DNA from: Sphingobacterium hungaricum
Lineage (GTDB): Bacteria > Bacteroidota > Bacteroidia > Sphingobacteriales > Sphingobacteriaceae
Length of the DNA: 64,000 bases
Direction of reading: 5' to 3'
Assembly: GCF_015210005.1 (NCBI RefSeq)
Contig: NZ_MU158698.1
Location: 3,209,273-3,273,272, forward strand
Part shown: positions 51,152 through 59,134 of the stretch, one piece after another
Layout: each line of letters opens with the position of its first letter
How positions within the stretch are numbered: the stretch's first letter is position 1
Position numbers and translations under genes: made by a program
The notes under the pieces: model-generated
Database searches by the model: none
Told to the model about the DNA's origin: nothing
Seen by the model: the letters and a program-made list of their open reading frames with translations, nothing else

Positions 51152-51475
51152 ATGGGCGCTTCGAAAACTGAGCATTTTTCCGAACATCAAAATCAAATCG
51201 CTTTAATAGCAAAGGCATTGGGCCATCCGGCAAGGATTGCCATTATCGACTATTTATTAACGGTCAATCAATGCATTTGTAATGACATCGTCAATGAGTT
51301 GCCTTTGGCACAGCCAACCGTTTCTCAGCATTTAAAGGAACTGAAAAGCGCTGGACTTATTAAAGGCAATATGGAAGGAAATGCTATTTGTTATTGCATT
51401 AATGAAGAGACATTCGATGTTGTCAAAAACTATTTCAACAACGTAATAAAAAGCACTAAAGAAAAATGTTGCTAA
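51152..51475 (+). CDS. ArsR-family transcriptional repressor
   Basis: The 107-residue winged helix includes LGHPARIAIIDYLLTVNQCICNDIVNELPLAQPTVSQHLKELKSAGLI (ArsR HTH), with a metal-sensing Cys pair in the CIC element of alpha-3, and a C-terminal Cys-Cys tail (EKCC). Members repress metal-resistance operons and release DNA on binding arsenite or similar. Repeated palindromes at 51115 and 51493 are its likely operators. Confidence 0.9.
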   Translation: MGASKTEHFSEHQNQIALIAKALGHPARIAIIDYLLTVNQCICNDIVNELPLAQPTVSQHLKELKSAGLIKGNMEGNAICYCINEETFDVVKNYFNNVIKSTKEKCC

Positions 51476-51492
51476 CTTTTTTCTCCACTTTT

Positions 51493-51510
51493 ATATCGTA
51501 ATATTGCATT
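51493..51510. promoter_or_regulatory. ArsR-type operator, site 2
   Basis: ATATCGTAATATTGCATT lies 18 nt before the DUF6428 start. It shares 16 of 17 bases of the core with the site upstream of the repressor gene, so the repressor likely controls the second and third genes separately. Confidence 0.65.
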
Positions 51511-51527
51511 ATTTAAATTAATTAAAA

Positions 51528-51998
51528 ATGAAATTATCAGAAATCAAACAAATCCTCTCCAAAGTCGAAAATGTAGAATTCCAATTAGAGAATGGCACTT
51601 TTGTTCCAGAACATTTTCACGTAACCGAAGTCGGTCAGATTACAAAACGGTTTATTGACTGCGGTGGCGTAATTCGAGATGAGAAGGTCGTCAATTTCCA
51701 ATTGTGGGATGCCAATGATTTCGAACATCGCTTAAAACCTCAGAAGCTATTAAACATTATTCAGCTTTCTGAAGATAAATTAGGCATAGAAGATGTCGAG
51801 ATTGAAGTCGAATACCAAGGAAGCACAATCGGCAAATATGATTTAGGTTTTAATGATAAGAATTTTGTATTGCTGAATAAGAAGACGGCATGCTTGGCCC
51901 AAGATGCATGTGGAGTTTCTCCAAAAGAAAAAACGAAAGTGAACTTAGCTAATTTAAAAACGCTTTCAACTTGCGACCCAAATGCTGGCTGTTGTTAA
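51528..51998 (+). CDS. DUF6428 family protein of the arsenic operon
   Basis: The 156-residue protein is mostly helical-and-strand, with LENGTFVPEHFHVTEVG as a conserved core. Cys/Gly-rich ends include CLAQDACGVSPKEK and the terminal CDPNAGCC, well suited to thiol-binding of arsenite. I associate this family with ars operons in Bacteroidetes. Its activity is not established. Confidence 0.8.
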   Translation: MKLSEIKQILSKVENVEFQLENGTFVPEHFHVTEVGQITKRFIDCGGVIRDEKVVNFQLWDANDFEHRLKPQKLLNIIQLSEDKLGIEDVEIEVEYQGSTIGKYDLGFNDKNFVLLNKKTACLAQDACGVSPKEKTKVNLANLKTLSTCDPNAGCC

Positions 51999-52008
51999 CG
52001 CTATCACT

Positions 52009-52638
52009 ATGAATACATTGCTTTCTAAAACAATTCAAGAGATTTTGAAAAACAATAATCCTGATGCAAGTCGTCGACTACGTTTAGAACCTCTGATTGA
52101 TTACATGCAACAGAAAATGGATAAGCAAGAGGATATACATCTAAATTTTATTTGTACGCACAATTCAAGGAGAAGCCATTTGGCTCAGATTTGGGCGCAA
52201 ACTTCGGCAAAGTACTTCAAGATTAGCAATGTATATTGTTATTCTGGAGGCACAGAAGCGACCGCCATTTATCCTCAGGTCATTAAAACATTAGAAAAAC
52301 AAGGGTTTAGTATCCTTCCATTAGCGACTGCCGAAAATACGATATACGCAATTAAAGTGGATTCTAATGCTTTTCCCATTATTGGTTTCTCCAAAAGATT
52401 TGACGATACTTTTAATCCAATTTCAGATTTTGTTGCGGTCATGACTTGTTCTCAAGCTGACCAAGAATGTCCTTACATCGCTGGAGCGGATAAGCGATTT
52501 AGCCTACCTTTTGAAGACCCTAAAAGTTCAGATAATACTCCTCAAGAAAGCGAAGTGTATGAGCAACGAAGTCTTCAAATCGCAAACGAAATGTTTTACA
52601 TCTTTTCGAAGCTAAATACGAACCGGCAGAAAAATTAG
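52009..52638 (+). CDS. Low-molecular-weight protein-tyrosine-phosphatase-fold arsenate reductase-like protein
   Basis: ATG 52009 (MNTLLSKTIQEIL) is preferred; the earlier frame overlaps DUF6428. The P-loop is FICTHNSRRSHLAQIWA (C-x5-R), preceded by an N-terminal helical extension (~45 residues), unlike standard ~150-residue ArsC. After it come SGGTEATAIYP, and CSQADQECPYIAGADKRFSLPFEDP, which holds further Cys and the general-acid Asp. It probably reduces arsenate or acts as a phosphatase linked to the operon. Overlap and order with DUF6428 support joint expression. No arsenite efflux gene follows. Confidence 0.83.
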   Translation: MNTLLSKTIQEILKNNNPDASRRLRLEPLIDYMQQKMDKQEDIHLNFICTHNSRRSHLAQIWAQTSAKYFKISNVYCYSGGTEATAIYPQVIKTLEKQGFSILPLATAENTIYAIKVDSNAFPIIGFSKRFDDTFNPISDFVAVMTCSQADQECPYIAGADKRFSLPFEDPKSSDNTPQESEVYEQRSLQIANEMFYIFSKLNTNRQKN

Positions 52639-52644
52639 CATTCG

Positions 52645-53673
52645 CTACAAGTATTCTTCCAACTCTTCGATAAATTGGTCAACCACTTCTTCGTCAGTAT
52701 TCCATGAAGTAAGTATTCGGATTGCGGAGCAATTATTTTCCAAAGGTTTCCAAACATAGAAATCATAGTGTGCAGTCAACTTCGCAATCGCGTCATTTGG
52801 AAGAATCGGAAATAGCTGATTCGTCGACGATTGAGTCAGAAATGTATACCCTTTATTTTCTATGACCTTCGCAATTTTCATTGCCATCGCATTCGCATGC
52901 GTCGCTAAGGAAAAATACAAATCATCTTTAAAAAGCTCCAAAAACTGTATTCCAATCACACGACCTTTAGCAAGCAACGCTCCTTTTTGTTTTAAATGGT
53001 AGTCAAATTCAGTAGCAATATCCGTTCTATTGAATACAATAGCCTCCCCTAGCAAGGCTCCGTTTTTGGTTCCGCCGATGTAAAAAACATCAGTAAGTTT
53101 GGAAACATCCGCTAAAGTCAAGTCATTGTCCTTTGCCATCAGCGCATGTCCTAGCCTGGCGCCGTCCAGAAACAAAAACAAGTTTTTCGATTGGCAATAG
53201 GCGGAAAGTTCGGTTAATTCAGTTTTGCTGTAATGCGTTCCGATTTCAGTAGAATTTGAAATATAAACCAATTTTGGTTTGACGACGTGTGGCCGAAGTG
53301 AATAATCAGCTAACACCTGCTCAATATCTGCTGGCTTTAATTTGCCATCTAAAGAATCAACCGGAATTATCCGATGACCTGTCGCTTCTATTGCACCTGT
53401 TTCATTGGCATAAATATGGCCAGTTTTCGCACTGATTATGGCTTCATGCGGACGCAGTAAATAGGAAATAACCAATAAATTTGTTTGCGTTCCTCCTGAA
53501 ACAAAATAAATTTCTGCTTGCTGATTCCCGATGATATTCTTAATCTGCTGTTTTGCTTCGGAAGAATAGGCATCTTCACCATAGCCATCCTGCTGAACTT
53601 GGTTCGTATCCATCAATCGCTGAAGAATAGCCGGATGCGCCCCTTCGGAATAATCATTTTTAAAACTGTACAT
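52645..53673 (-). CDS. ltaE: Low-specificity L-threonine aldolase (beta-eliminating lyase fold)
   Basis: The 342-residue protein starts MYSFKNDYSEGAHPAIL, has the PLP site DVFYIGGTKNGALLGEA (Lys in GGTKNG), and FLDGARLGHAL, and matches the Bacteroidetes threonine aldolase group. It cleaves L-threonine/allo-threonine to glycine and acetaldehyde with PLP. It faces the arsenic operon convergently with only 6 bp between stops. Good family match; specificity for threonine over related hydroxy amino acids is inferred. Confidence 0.93.
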   Translation of the reverse strand: MYSFKNDYSEGAHPAILQRLMDTNQVQQDGYGEDAYSSEAKQQIKNIIGNQQAEIYFVSGGTQTNLLVISYLLRPHEAIISAKTGHIYANETGAIEATGHRIIPVDSLDGKLKPADIEQVLADYSLRPHVVKPKLVYISNSTEIGTHYSKTELTELSAYCQSKNLFLFLDGARLGHALMAKDNDLTLADVSKLTDVFYIGGTKNGALLGEAIVFNRTDIATEFDYHLKQKGALLAKGRVIGIQFLELFKDDLYFSLATHANAMAMKIAKVIENKGYTFLTQSSTNQLFPILPNDAIAKLTAHYDFYVWKPLENNCSAIRILTSWNTDEEVVDQFIEELEEYL

Positions 53674-53802
53674 AGTTCACAAGATATAAACGATTTTCAA
53701 ACTTAGCAAAATATAAAAACTGAAAGCCCTTTGCTTGAAAAATTATATGAGAAATAAGGAAGTAGAAATAAAATTGATTCTTGAAATATTTTTAAAATTC
53801 AA

Positions 53803-53885
53803 GCCAAAAAAAAAGCTTTCCAATAAATTGAAAAGCTTTTGGGTAAATGATGAGGCTAGAACCCACATCCCTCGGTGCCACAAAA
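53803..53885. repeat. Degenerate copy (C) of the tRNA-His 3' end plus terminator
   Basis: The stretch repeats the 3' half of tRNA-His and its downstream hairpin (GCTTTCCAATAAATTGAAAAGC, GGGTAAATGATG.GGCT.GAACCCAC). It has several mismatches to the intact site at 56348-56428. The rest of the 437-bp gap 53674-54110 is AT-rich without a gene. Confidence 0.8.
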
Positions 53886-54110
53886 CATATTTAAATCCTC
53901 TTTGCTTATCTCTTAAGGATACTTCGAAACTCTAAATTTTAAGCAATAGCTTGTATTCATTAGTGATTTTCTAATAAGACAACGATGTACATTACTTAGT
54001 TTGGCAAAAAAAATGTGTTTAACATTTGAATTTTGTTAACTAAATTGAATGGTATAAAAAATCCCCTACTAATTAAGGAAGGGGATTGGTTTAAAGCTAA
54101 AAGTATTATC

Positions 54111-54545
54111 TTATTTTGCCAATAAACTATTAAATATACTCCCCGAAATAATTATTAAAGTGCATATAAATAATAAATTAAGAGCCCAAGCATCCATGGG
54201 TTTTTTAACATATTTTCTCTCCCATACGATGTCATTATACCATTTTATCAGCCTTTTTAAAAAGAAAGTGAGACTTACTAAACATATTATGACTATGGCT
54301 ATATAAGTGATATAAGTAAATGCATAATTTAAGAAAATAGCTAGAAACTTTGGAATGGCTACATTGTCAAAATCTCGAGGTTCCCTATAAGTAATGTCAT
54401 CGACATTTATGACTTTACGCCCCCAAAATCCTTCGCTAAGATTTTCAGGTAACTTTGATCCGTACACAAATAAAGATCCGTATAGTGAAAAAAATGAAAT
54501 TAAAATGCCAAAAGTGGAAACTATTTTTTTAATTATTCTAAACAT
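54111..54545 (-). CDS. Membrane protein of unknown function inside the tRNA-His insertion
   Basis: The 144-residue protein has three membrane helices (VSTFGILISFFSLYGSLFVYG; YITYIAIVIICLVSLTFFL; ALNLLFICTLIIISGSIFNSLL) with a ~60-residue loop (SEGFWGRKVINVDDITYREP) between the first two. It lies between copies C and B of the tRNA-His direct repeat, in a ~0.8-kb segment by itself. No family recognised; possibly cargo of an integrated element. Confidence 0.55.
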   Translation of the reverse strand: MFRIIKKIVSTFGILISFFSLYGSLFVYGSKLPENLSEGFWGRKVINVDDITYREPRDFDNVAIPKFLAIFLNYAFTYITYIAIVIICLVSLTFFLKRLIKWYNDIVWERKYVKKPMDAWALNLLFICTLIIISGSIFNSLLAK

Positions 54546-54629
54546 TCAGCCTCATTATTTAATATTTCATTTTGTGAGTTATATTATGCTAATATAAGCA
54601 ATCAAAGGCAATACTAAATCATCACATTA

Positions 54630-54710
54630 GCCATAAAAACAAAAAAGCTTTCCAATAAATTGAAAAGCTTTTGGGTAAATGATGGGGCTCGAACCCACGA
54701 CCCTCGGTAC
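54630..54710. repeat. Direct repeat copy (B) of the tRNA-His 3' end plus terminator
   Basis: 81 bp identical to 56348-56428, covering the T-arm/acceptor end of the tRNA, part of its anticodon stem, and the terminator hairpin. It acts as the far boundary (attachment-site-like) of the inserted segment 54711-56347. Confidence 0.9.
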
Positions 54711-54799
54711 TATCACTGTGGTTAAGCAGACTTTTAAACAAATAAACTAAGATTATATCGAAAGTATTTCCGAAAAAACACAGCTTTCTAAAGATTACT

Positions 54800-55288
54800 T
54801 TAAGTATCAGTATCCTTTATGGTTATGTTATTTTCAGACTCCAAAATCAAATTCGGGTCTACAATAGGTATAAAAAATTTATCTTGATAATCAGTATTTT
54901 GTAAGCTTACCGCAAGCAAAGCTCTCGCATGTGAATGAGACAATCCGTACATCGACGCTATTAACTGATTAGGAATTTTAACATCTTCTGATACGCCATT
55001 TGTTTTTGAATCGCTGTTTTTTAAATTGACGACCTCAAATCTGGTTCTTCCACTATGCTCAATTATTTTATTGCCAGTTAGCCGAGATACTACTGTAGTT
55101 ATTACATCGAATGAGAACTCTGCTCTTCCCTCAAGCATTTCGGTCATAAAATACTTAACAGTTCCATCTACGTCAATTTTATCAAAATCTAAATTGTCTT
55201 CAGCGTTTACGCTGAATTTCAAATTTTTAATTTCTATTACGCGATAAGCTATCTTAGTTTCTTTTCTAGTTTTCTTACTCATATTCAT
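54800..55288 (-). CDS. SecB-like chaperone of a toxin-antitoxin-chaperone module
   Basis: ATG 55288 or 55282 starts a ~163-residue protein. It resembles SecB-like chaperones of TAC systems: strands FDKIDVDGTVKYFMTEML, RAEFSFDVITTVVSRL, and the end IPNQLIASMYGLSHSHARALLAVSLQNTDYQDKFFIPIVDPNLIL, which follows the 'IP..i......S..h.RA.La..l....y....iP.inP' pattern. It lacks standard SecB's length and acidic tail. It overlaps the antitoxin by ~12 bp and is the third gene of the module. It would bind and stabilise the antitoxin. Confidence 0.7.
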   Translation of the reverse strand: MNMSKKTRKETKIAYRVIEIKNLKFSVNAEDNLDFDKIDVDGTVKYFMTEMLEGRAEFSFDVITTVVSRLTGNKIIEHSGRTRFEVVNLKNSDSKTNGVSEDVKIPNQLIASMYGLSHSHARALLAVSLQNTDYQDKFFIPIVDPNLILESENNITIKDTDT

Positions 55289-55724
55289 AAAAGTAATCCG
55301 AATAATCAACGTCTTTTTGATATGTCTTAGACTGATTATTTGGGAAATGCATCAATTCCGCGTTAGCATGTATTGTCGCATCAAGCTCAATTGTTTTGAA
55401 TTTATCGTAAGTATGTTCGTAGTAATGCACCTTATAGGCTTTTTCCAACTGTTTGATATAATCAAGTTTATCTTCAAAAATAATTTGCGGAACTTTATCA
55501 ATTTTTAAAGCTATATAAAATAGCTTTTCTAGACTAAAATTGACCTCTCCACTATTCAAGATTTGAGATAATCTTCCTTTCGAAATGCCTAAATATTCGG
55601 CGAATTCAGTACGATTGAGTTTTTTATGCTCCATGTAGCGAACTATTCCATCATAGAGTATATTATTTACCTCTTCAACCCAATAGCTTGGTTCTTCAAT
55701 AATCGATAAAAATTTACTTTCCAT
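55275..55724 (-). CDS. HTH (XRE-type) antitoxin with a C-terminal extension
   Basis: ATG 55724 (MESKFLSIIEEP) is chosen. The helix-turn-helix spans NRTEFAEYLGISKGRLSQILNSGEVNFSLEKLFYIALKI. After it a ~60-residue tail (YKVHYYEHTYDKFKTIELDATIH...DYSDYFYEYE) is rich in Tyr/Asp/Glu and unlike ordinary HigA. In TAC modules such tails are the chaperone-addiction region that SecB recognises. It overlaps the toxin (11 bp) and SecB-like gene. It probably represses its own promoter. Confidence 0.82.
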   Translation of the reverse strand: MESKFLSIIEEPSYWVEEVNNILYDGIVRYMEHKKLNRTEFAEYLGISKGRLSQILNSGEVNFSLEKLFYIALKIDKVPQIIFEDKLDYIKQLEKAYKVHYYEHTYDKFKTIELDATIHANAELMHFPNNQSKTYQKDVDYSDYFYEYE

Positions 55725-56040
55725 TGTAATATTCAATTAGCAGATTTACTATACTATGGATATCTCTTTTTTGCGTACTTTTCTTTCCTCCAGCAACAAT
55801 GATGCGACCCGTTTTTTCTTCATGGAAGCAGTATATCCTAATATCGTCTTTTTTAGCTTCGTACAATTTATAGGGCAATCGCTTATGTTCAATTATTCTA
55901 AATTTAGTTTTTGGCAATAGGAGGCCATTCGCTGAAGATTTAAGAATACTGATTGCGCCTACAAAATCTTTCTTTAAATTCCCACTTTCTAACACTTCCC
56001 GATAAAAAGCATCTAACAAACATTCGCCATCAACCAACAA
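55714..56040 (-). CDS. RelE/HigB-like toxin (start uncertain)
   Basis: The protein contains the RelE/HigB-type core: FRIIEHKRLPYKLYEAKKDDIRIYCFHEEKTGRIIVAGGKKSTQKRDI. It is first in the order toxin - HTH - SecB-like, as in the Mycobacterium HigB1-HigA1-SecB module. There is no in-frame ATG at a proper place. The TTG at 56040 gives 108 residues; upstream codons (KIKVYDLLVDGEC) look coding and include ATA where ATG would be expected. The toxin is thus possibly start-deficient or starts at TTG. RelE-type toxins cut mRNA on the ribosome. Confidence 0.75.
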   Translation of the reverse strand: MLVDGECLLDAFYREVLESGNLKKDFVGAISILKSSANGLLLPKTKFRIIEHKRLPYKLYEAKKDDIRIYCFHEEKTGRIIVAGGKKSTQKRDIHSIVNLLIEYYNGK

Positions 56041-56347
56041 GTCATAAACTTTTATTTTAGTTGCTGGATGAACATATTTCAGACAAATGTATAGAAAATT
56101 TTCTCATAAAGTTTAGCTATAACTAAATTTTTGAAAACTTTAACATATCTTTTAAGGCAGATTATCCAAAGTCCTTATTATCGCTTTGTATTCTTAGATA
56201 AAGATAATCTTCATCGAATTTAAAAACAAGAATTTGATGTTTATGTAAAATTAAGTTTTTAAATGCTGGTGCCTATATTTGAAACATTTTTAGCACATGT
56301 TATCCTTATCAAGCTGATTTTTGAGATATTTTGAAATTGTTGGCAAG

Positions 56348-56428
56348 GCCATAAAAACAAAAAAGCTTTCCAATAAATTGAAAAGCTTTTGGGTAAATGA
56401 TGGGGCTCGAACCCACGACCCTCGGTAC
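56348..56428. repeat. Direct repeat copy (A) of the tRNA-His 3' end plus terminator (at the intact tRNA)
   Basis: Includes the tRNA-His 3' half (56392-56428) and the terminator hairpin 56355-56391. Matched exactly by copy B 1.7 kb downstream of the tRNA, the arrangement left by site-specific integration at a tRNA 3' end. Confidence 0.9.
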
Positions 56429-56465
56429 CACAAACCGATGCTCTAACCAACTGAGCTACATCTAC
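56392..56465 (-). tRNA. tRNA-His (anticodon GUG)
   Basis: On the minus strand a complete cloverleaf: acceptor GTAGATG/CATTTAC, anticodon stem CGGT/ACCG with loop TTGTGGT (anticodon GTG), T-arm GTGGG/CCCAT with loop TTCGAGC. A G precedes position 1 and C is at 73, the His identity pair. It keeps its own hairpin terminator (AAAGCTTTTC/GAAAGCTTT) downstream. Confidence 0.96.
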
Positions 56466-56521
56466 CGTGTTTGTGCTACAAAAGTAGAATAATTATTCAT
56501 TCGTACCAAATGTTTTGCAAC

Positions 56522-56557
56522 AAAAAAATCTTCATTGAGAGTATCTCAATGAAGATT
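56522..56557 (-). terminator. Terminator of htpG
   Basis: AATCTTCATTGAGA GTA TCTCAATGAAGATT: a perfect 14-bp stem, with the T-run on the minus strand. It begins 18 bp beyond the htpG stop. Confidence 0.9.
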
Positions 56558-56574
56558 AACTACTTATTTTTTGT

Positions 56575-58461
56575 TTAAATCATTTCAACACTTCTTTTTA
56601 CAAAAGAAGTCAGTTCTGAACCTGTCAAAAGTCCTCTGGAAAGTAGAGCCAAATCAAAAGCTTGCTTCGCTAATTTCGCTCCTTCTTCATCCGAACTTTC
56701 TACAATACGTTTCACCAACGGATGGTTACCATTCACCGTAACTTTATAATTATCCGGCAAACTGCCATAGAAGCCCATGCCACCGCCTGTTTTTGCCATC
56801 TCTTTCATACGGCGCATAAATTCATCCAAAGTAACCGACACAGGCAAATCTTCTGCATGCAATGCATCTACTTCCACTTTCATATCTGCGCGAGAAATTG
56901 CTTTCTCGAAAACTTCAGTCGCTTTTTTGCTTTCGTCTTCTGACAAGGTCAATTCGATTTTCTCATCCTTCTGAATCAATTTGTCGATGACATCAGCATC
57001 CACACGTTTCAGCTGAATTTTCTCACCGCCTTTTTGCTCTAGGTACGAAGTCATGTGCGTATCCAACGGACCATCCAACACCAAGACATCATATCCTTTT
57101 GCTGTCGCTCCCGCAATAAAACTATCTTGCTGTGCAACATCATGCGTATACAAATAAACGATATTGCCATCTTTGTCGACTTGAATATCCTTTACTTTTT
57201 CATAATATTCTTTCATGGTATAGCTTTCGCCTTGCGTATTTTTCAATAAGCAAAACTCATTGGCTTTTTCAGCGAATTTCTCATCGCTCAACATACCATA
57301 TTTGATAAATAGACCGATGTCGTTCCATTTTTCTTCAAATCCTTTTCGGTCAGATTTGAAAATTTCCTGCAACTTATCAGCGACTTTCTTGGTAATGTAG
57401 TTGTTGATTTTCTTCACATTGCTATCCGCTTGTAAGAAACTGCGGGAAACGTTCAACGGAATATCCGGTGAATCAATCACGCCATGCAACAACATTAAAA
57501 ATTCAGGAACAATATCTTTTACTTCGTCGGTAATGAATACCTGACGGGAATACAATTTGATTTTGTTGCGCTGAACTTCTAATTCATTTTTGATTTTAGG
57601 GAAATAAAGAATACCCGTTAGATTAAATGGATAATCCACATTTAAATGAATCCAAAATAAAGGCTCATCCATCGGATATGGATACAATTCGCGGTAGAAT
57701 GCCAAATAATCTTCATCCGTTAATTCCGAAGGCGATTTTGTCCAAGCTGGTGACGTATTGTTAATGATGTTATCGACCTCAACAGTTTTGTATTTCGGTT
57801 TTCCTTCTTCGTCCTCCCCATCTTCTTCTTGCGTAGATTTTGTGCCAAAACGGATTGGAACAGGTAAGAATTTACAGTATTTGTCAAGAATGGTCTGAAT
57901 GCGCGATTCCTCTAAAAATTCTTCTGCATCTTCATTGATATGAAGAATAATATCTGTTCCGCGCGTGGTGCGCGTTCCTTCAGAAATCTCATACGAAGTC
58001 GAACCATCGCAAGTCCAGTGCGCAGGCTCTGCTCCTTCTTGATACGACAAAGAATCAATCTCCACTTTATCCGCAACCATAAATGCAGAATAGAAACCAA
58101 GACCGAAACGGCCTATAATTTCGTTCGCATCATTCGCTTCTTTGAATTTTTCCATAAATTCAGTTGCTCCTGAAAAAGCAATCTGATTAATGTATTTTTT
58201 GATTTCTTCGGCAGTCATACCAATTCCGTTATCGGAAATCGTAATGGTTTTGGCTTCTTTGTCAACCTTAACATCGACTAACAAATCACCAACTTCGCCT
58301 TGGTATTGACCTAGAGAAGATAATCTTTTTATTTTTTGAGAAGCATCAACGGCATTGGAAACCAATTCGCGTAAAAAAATCTCGTTGTCTGAGTATAAAA
58401 ACTTTTTAATGACCGGAAATATATTCTCGGTGTGAATGGAAATACTACCTTTTTCTTGCAT
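56575..58461 (-). CDS. htpG: Molecular chaperone HtpG (Hsp90)
   Basis: The 628-residue protein starts MQEKGSISIHTENIFPVIKKF and has the Hsp90 N-terminal ATPase: LRELVSNAVDASQKI, DNGIGMTAEEIK, GRFGLGFYSAFMVADKVE. A middle domain includes RNKIKLYSRQVFI and NVSRSFLQ, and a C-terminal dimerisation domain lacks the eukaryotic MEEVD. It folds and stabilises client proteins under heat and other stress with DnaK. It is single-gene, ending at a good terminator and divergent from the next small gene across a 330-bp gap. Confidence 0.98.
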   Translation of the reverse strand: MQEKGSISIHTENIFPVIKKFLYSDNEIFLRELVSNAVDASQKIKRLSSLGQYQGEVGDLLVDVKVDKEAKTITISDNGIGMTAEEIKKYINQIAFSGATEFMEKFKEANDANEIIGRFGLGFYSAFMVADKVEIDSLSYQEGAEPAHWTCDGSTSYEISEGTRTTRGTDIILHINEDAEEFLEESRIQTILDKYCKFLPVPIRFGTKSTQEEDGEDEEGKPKYKTVEVDNIINNTSPAWTKSPSELTDEDYLAFYRELYPYPMDEPLFWIHLNVDYPFNLTGILYFPKIKNELEVQRNKIKLYSRQVFITDEVKDIVPEFLMLLHGVIDSPDIPLNVSRSFLQADSNVKKINNYITKKVADKLQEIFKSDRKGFEEKWNDIGLFIKYGMLSDEKFAEKANEFCLLKNTQGESYTMKEYYEKVKDIQVDKDGNIVYLYTHDVAQQDSFIAGATAKGYDVLVLDGPLDTHMTSYLEQKGGEKIQLKRVDADVIDKLIQKDEKIELTLSEDESKKATEVFEKAISRADMKVEVDALHAEDLPVSVTLDEFMRRMKEMAKTGGGMGFYGSLPDNYKVTVNGNHPLVKRIVESSDEEGAKLAKQAFDLALLSRGLLTGSELTSFVKRSVEMI

Positions 58462-58791
58462 ATTTTCGATTTATTTTATTTTCTGTTATACCCTTGTTCA
58501 TCAAGATACATTCCAAAATCAGATAAGCGACAGCTTGTCAGAAAAATGTATTTTTTTATTTCATTTTGTCAGAATCAAAATAAAAAAGAAGAAAATTGTT
58601 GCAATTAAAATAAAGTCTACTATATTTGTAGAGTATTCAGAATTGCACGAGCAATACCAACCGAGTGAAGTCGCACCGCGGTGGTAAGTTAATACGGACA
58701 ACATGTCAAAATAAACGGTGGAAACCTTGTTTACCTGTCCAAAAGAATTTAGAATACAACATGTTTTAATCATTTAAATTAAAAAAATTGT
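58462..58791 (+). other. htpG upstream gap with a strong promoter and a structured leader
   Basis: The 330-bp gap contains a promoter (TTG 58599-58601, 19 nt, TATATTTG 58621-58628) reading rightward. It is followed by ~160 nt with palindromic elements (CACCGCGGTG; GGAC...GTCC enclosing GACAACATGTC). This could be a long 5' UTR of the 58792 gene or a small RNA. No known riboswitch or RNA family is recognised. Confidence 0.5.
58598..58628 (+). promoter_or_regulatory. Promoter upstream of the structured leader
   Basis: GTTG (-33-like), 19 nt, TATATTTG: the -7 box is perfect and the spacing identical to the tRNA promoters in this window. Confidence 0.75.
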
Positions 58792-59055
58792 ATGTCAGCA
58801 CCAACTCAACTTTACCAACACTTAGTAGAAAAATTCAAAAATTATTCTACCCAAGAATTAATTACGTTAAACAATGATGTCGTCACCAATAATGCTTGGG
58901 GTTCGACTAAATCAGCTTTCAGGACAGCAATCTTAGATGCGTTCTCGAAGAGAGGATTAGACCTTTCGCATCTGGTTTCGAAAGAAGATGGATTTACGAG
59001 CGTAAAAGTCACTCAAATTAAATTGGATAAAAATGTGCTATTGCCCTTATGCTAG
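58792..59055 (+). CDS. Small conserved protein of unknown function
   Basis: The 87-residue protein (APTQLYQHLVEKFKNYSTQE...) is predominantly helical, without signal peptide or Cys motifs. It contains NNAWGSTKSAFRTAILDAFSKRG and ends VLLPLC. I do not know a named family. A strong promoter and long leader suggest high or regulated expression. Confidence 0.65.
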   Translation: MSAPTQLYQHLVEKFKNYSTQELITLNNDVVTNNAWGSTKSAFRTAILDAFSKRGLDLSHLVSKEDGFTSVKVTQIKLDKNVLLPLC

Positions 59056-59134
59056 GGCAATGCATTTTATTTGAATCTATTGCCTGAATTCTTCCTGAGA
59101 AATTTTATATTTACGCTCAGATTAGTAATTTAAA

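Noticed and set aside
53735..53935. Short plus-strand open frame beside threonine aldolase
   Set aside because: Its second half translates the decayed tRNA-His copy C, so it is not a gene.
56259..56450. Minus-strand open frame covering tRNA-His
   Set aside because: It overlaps a well-folded tRNA and its terminator.
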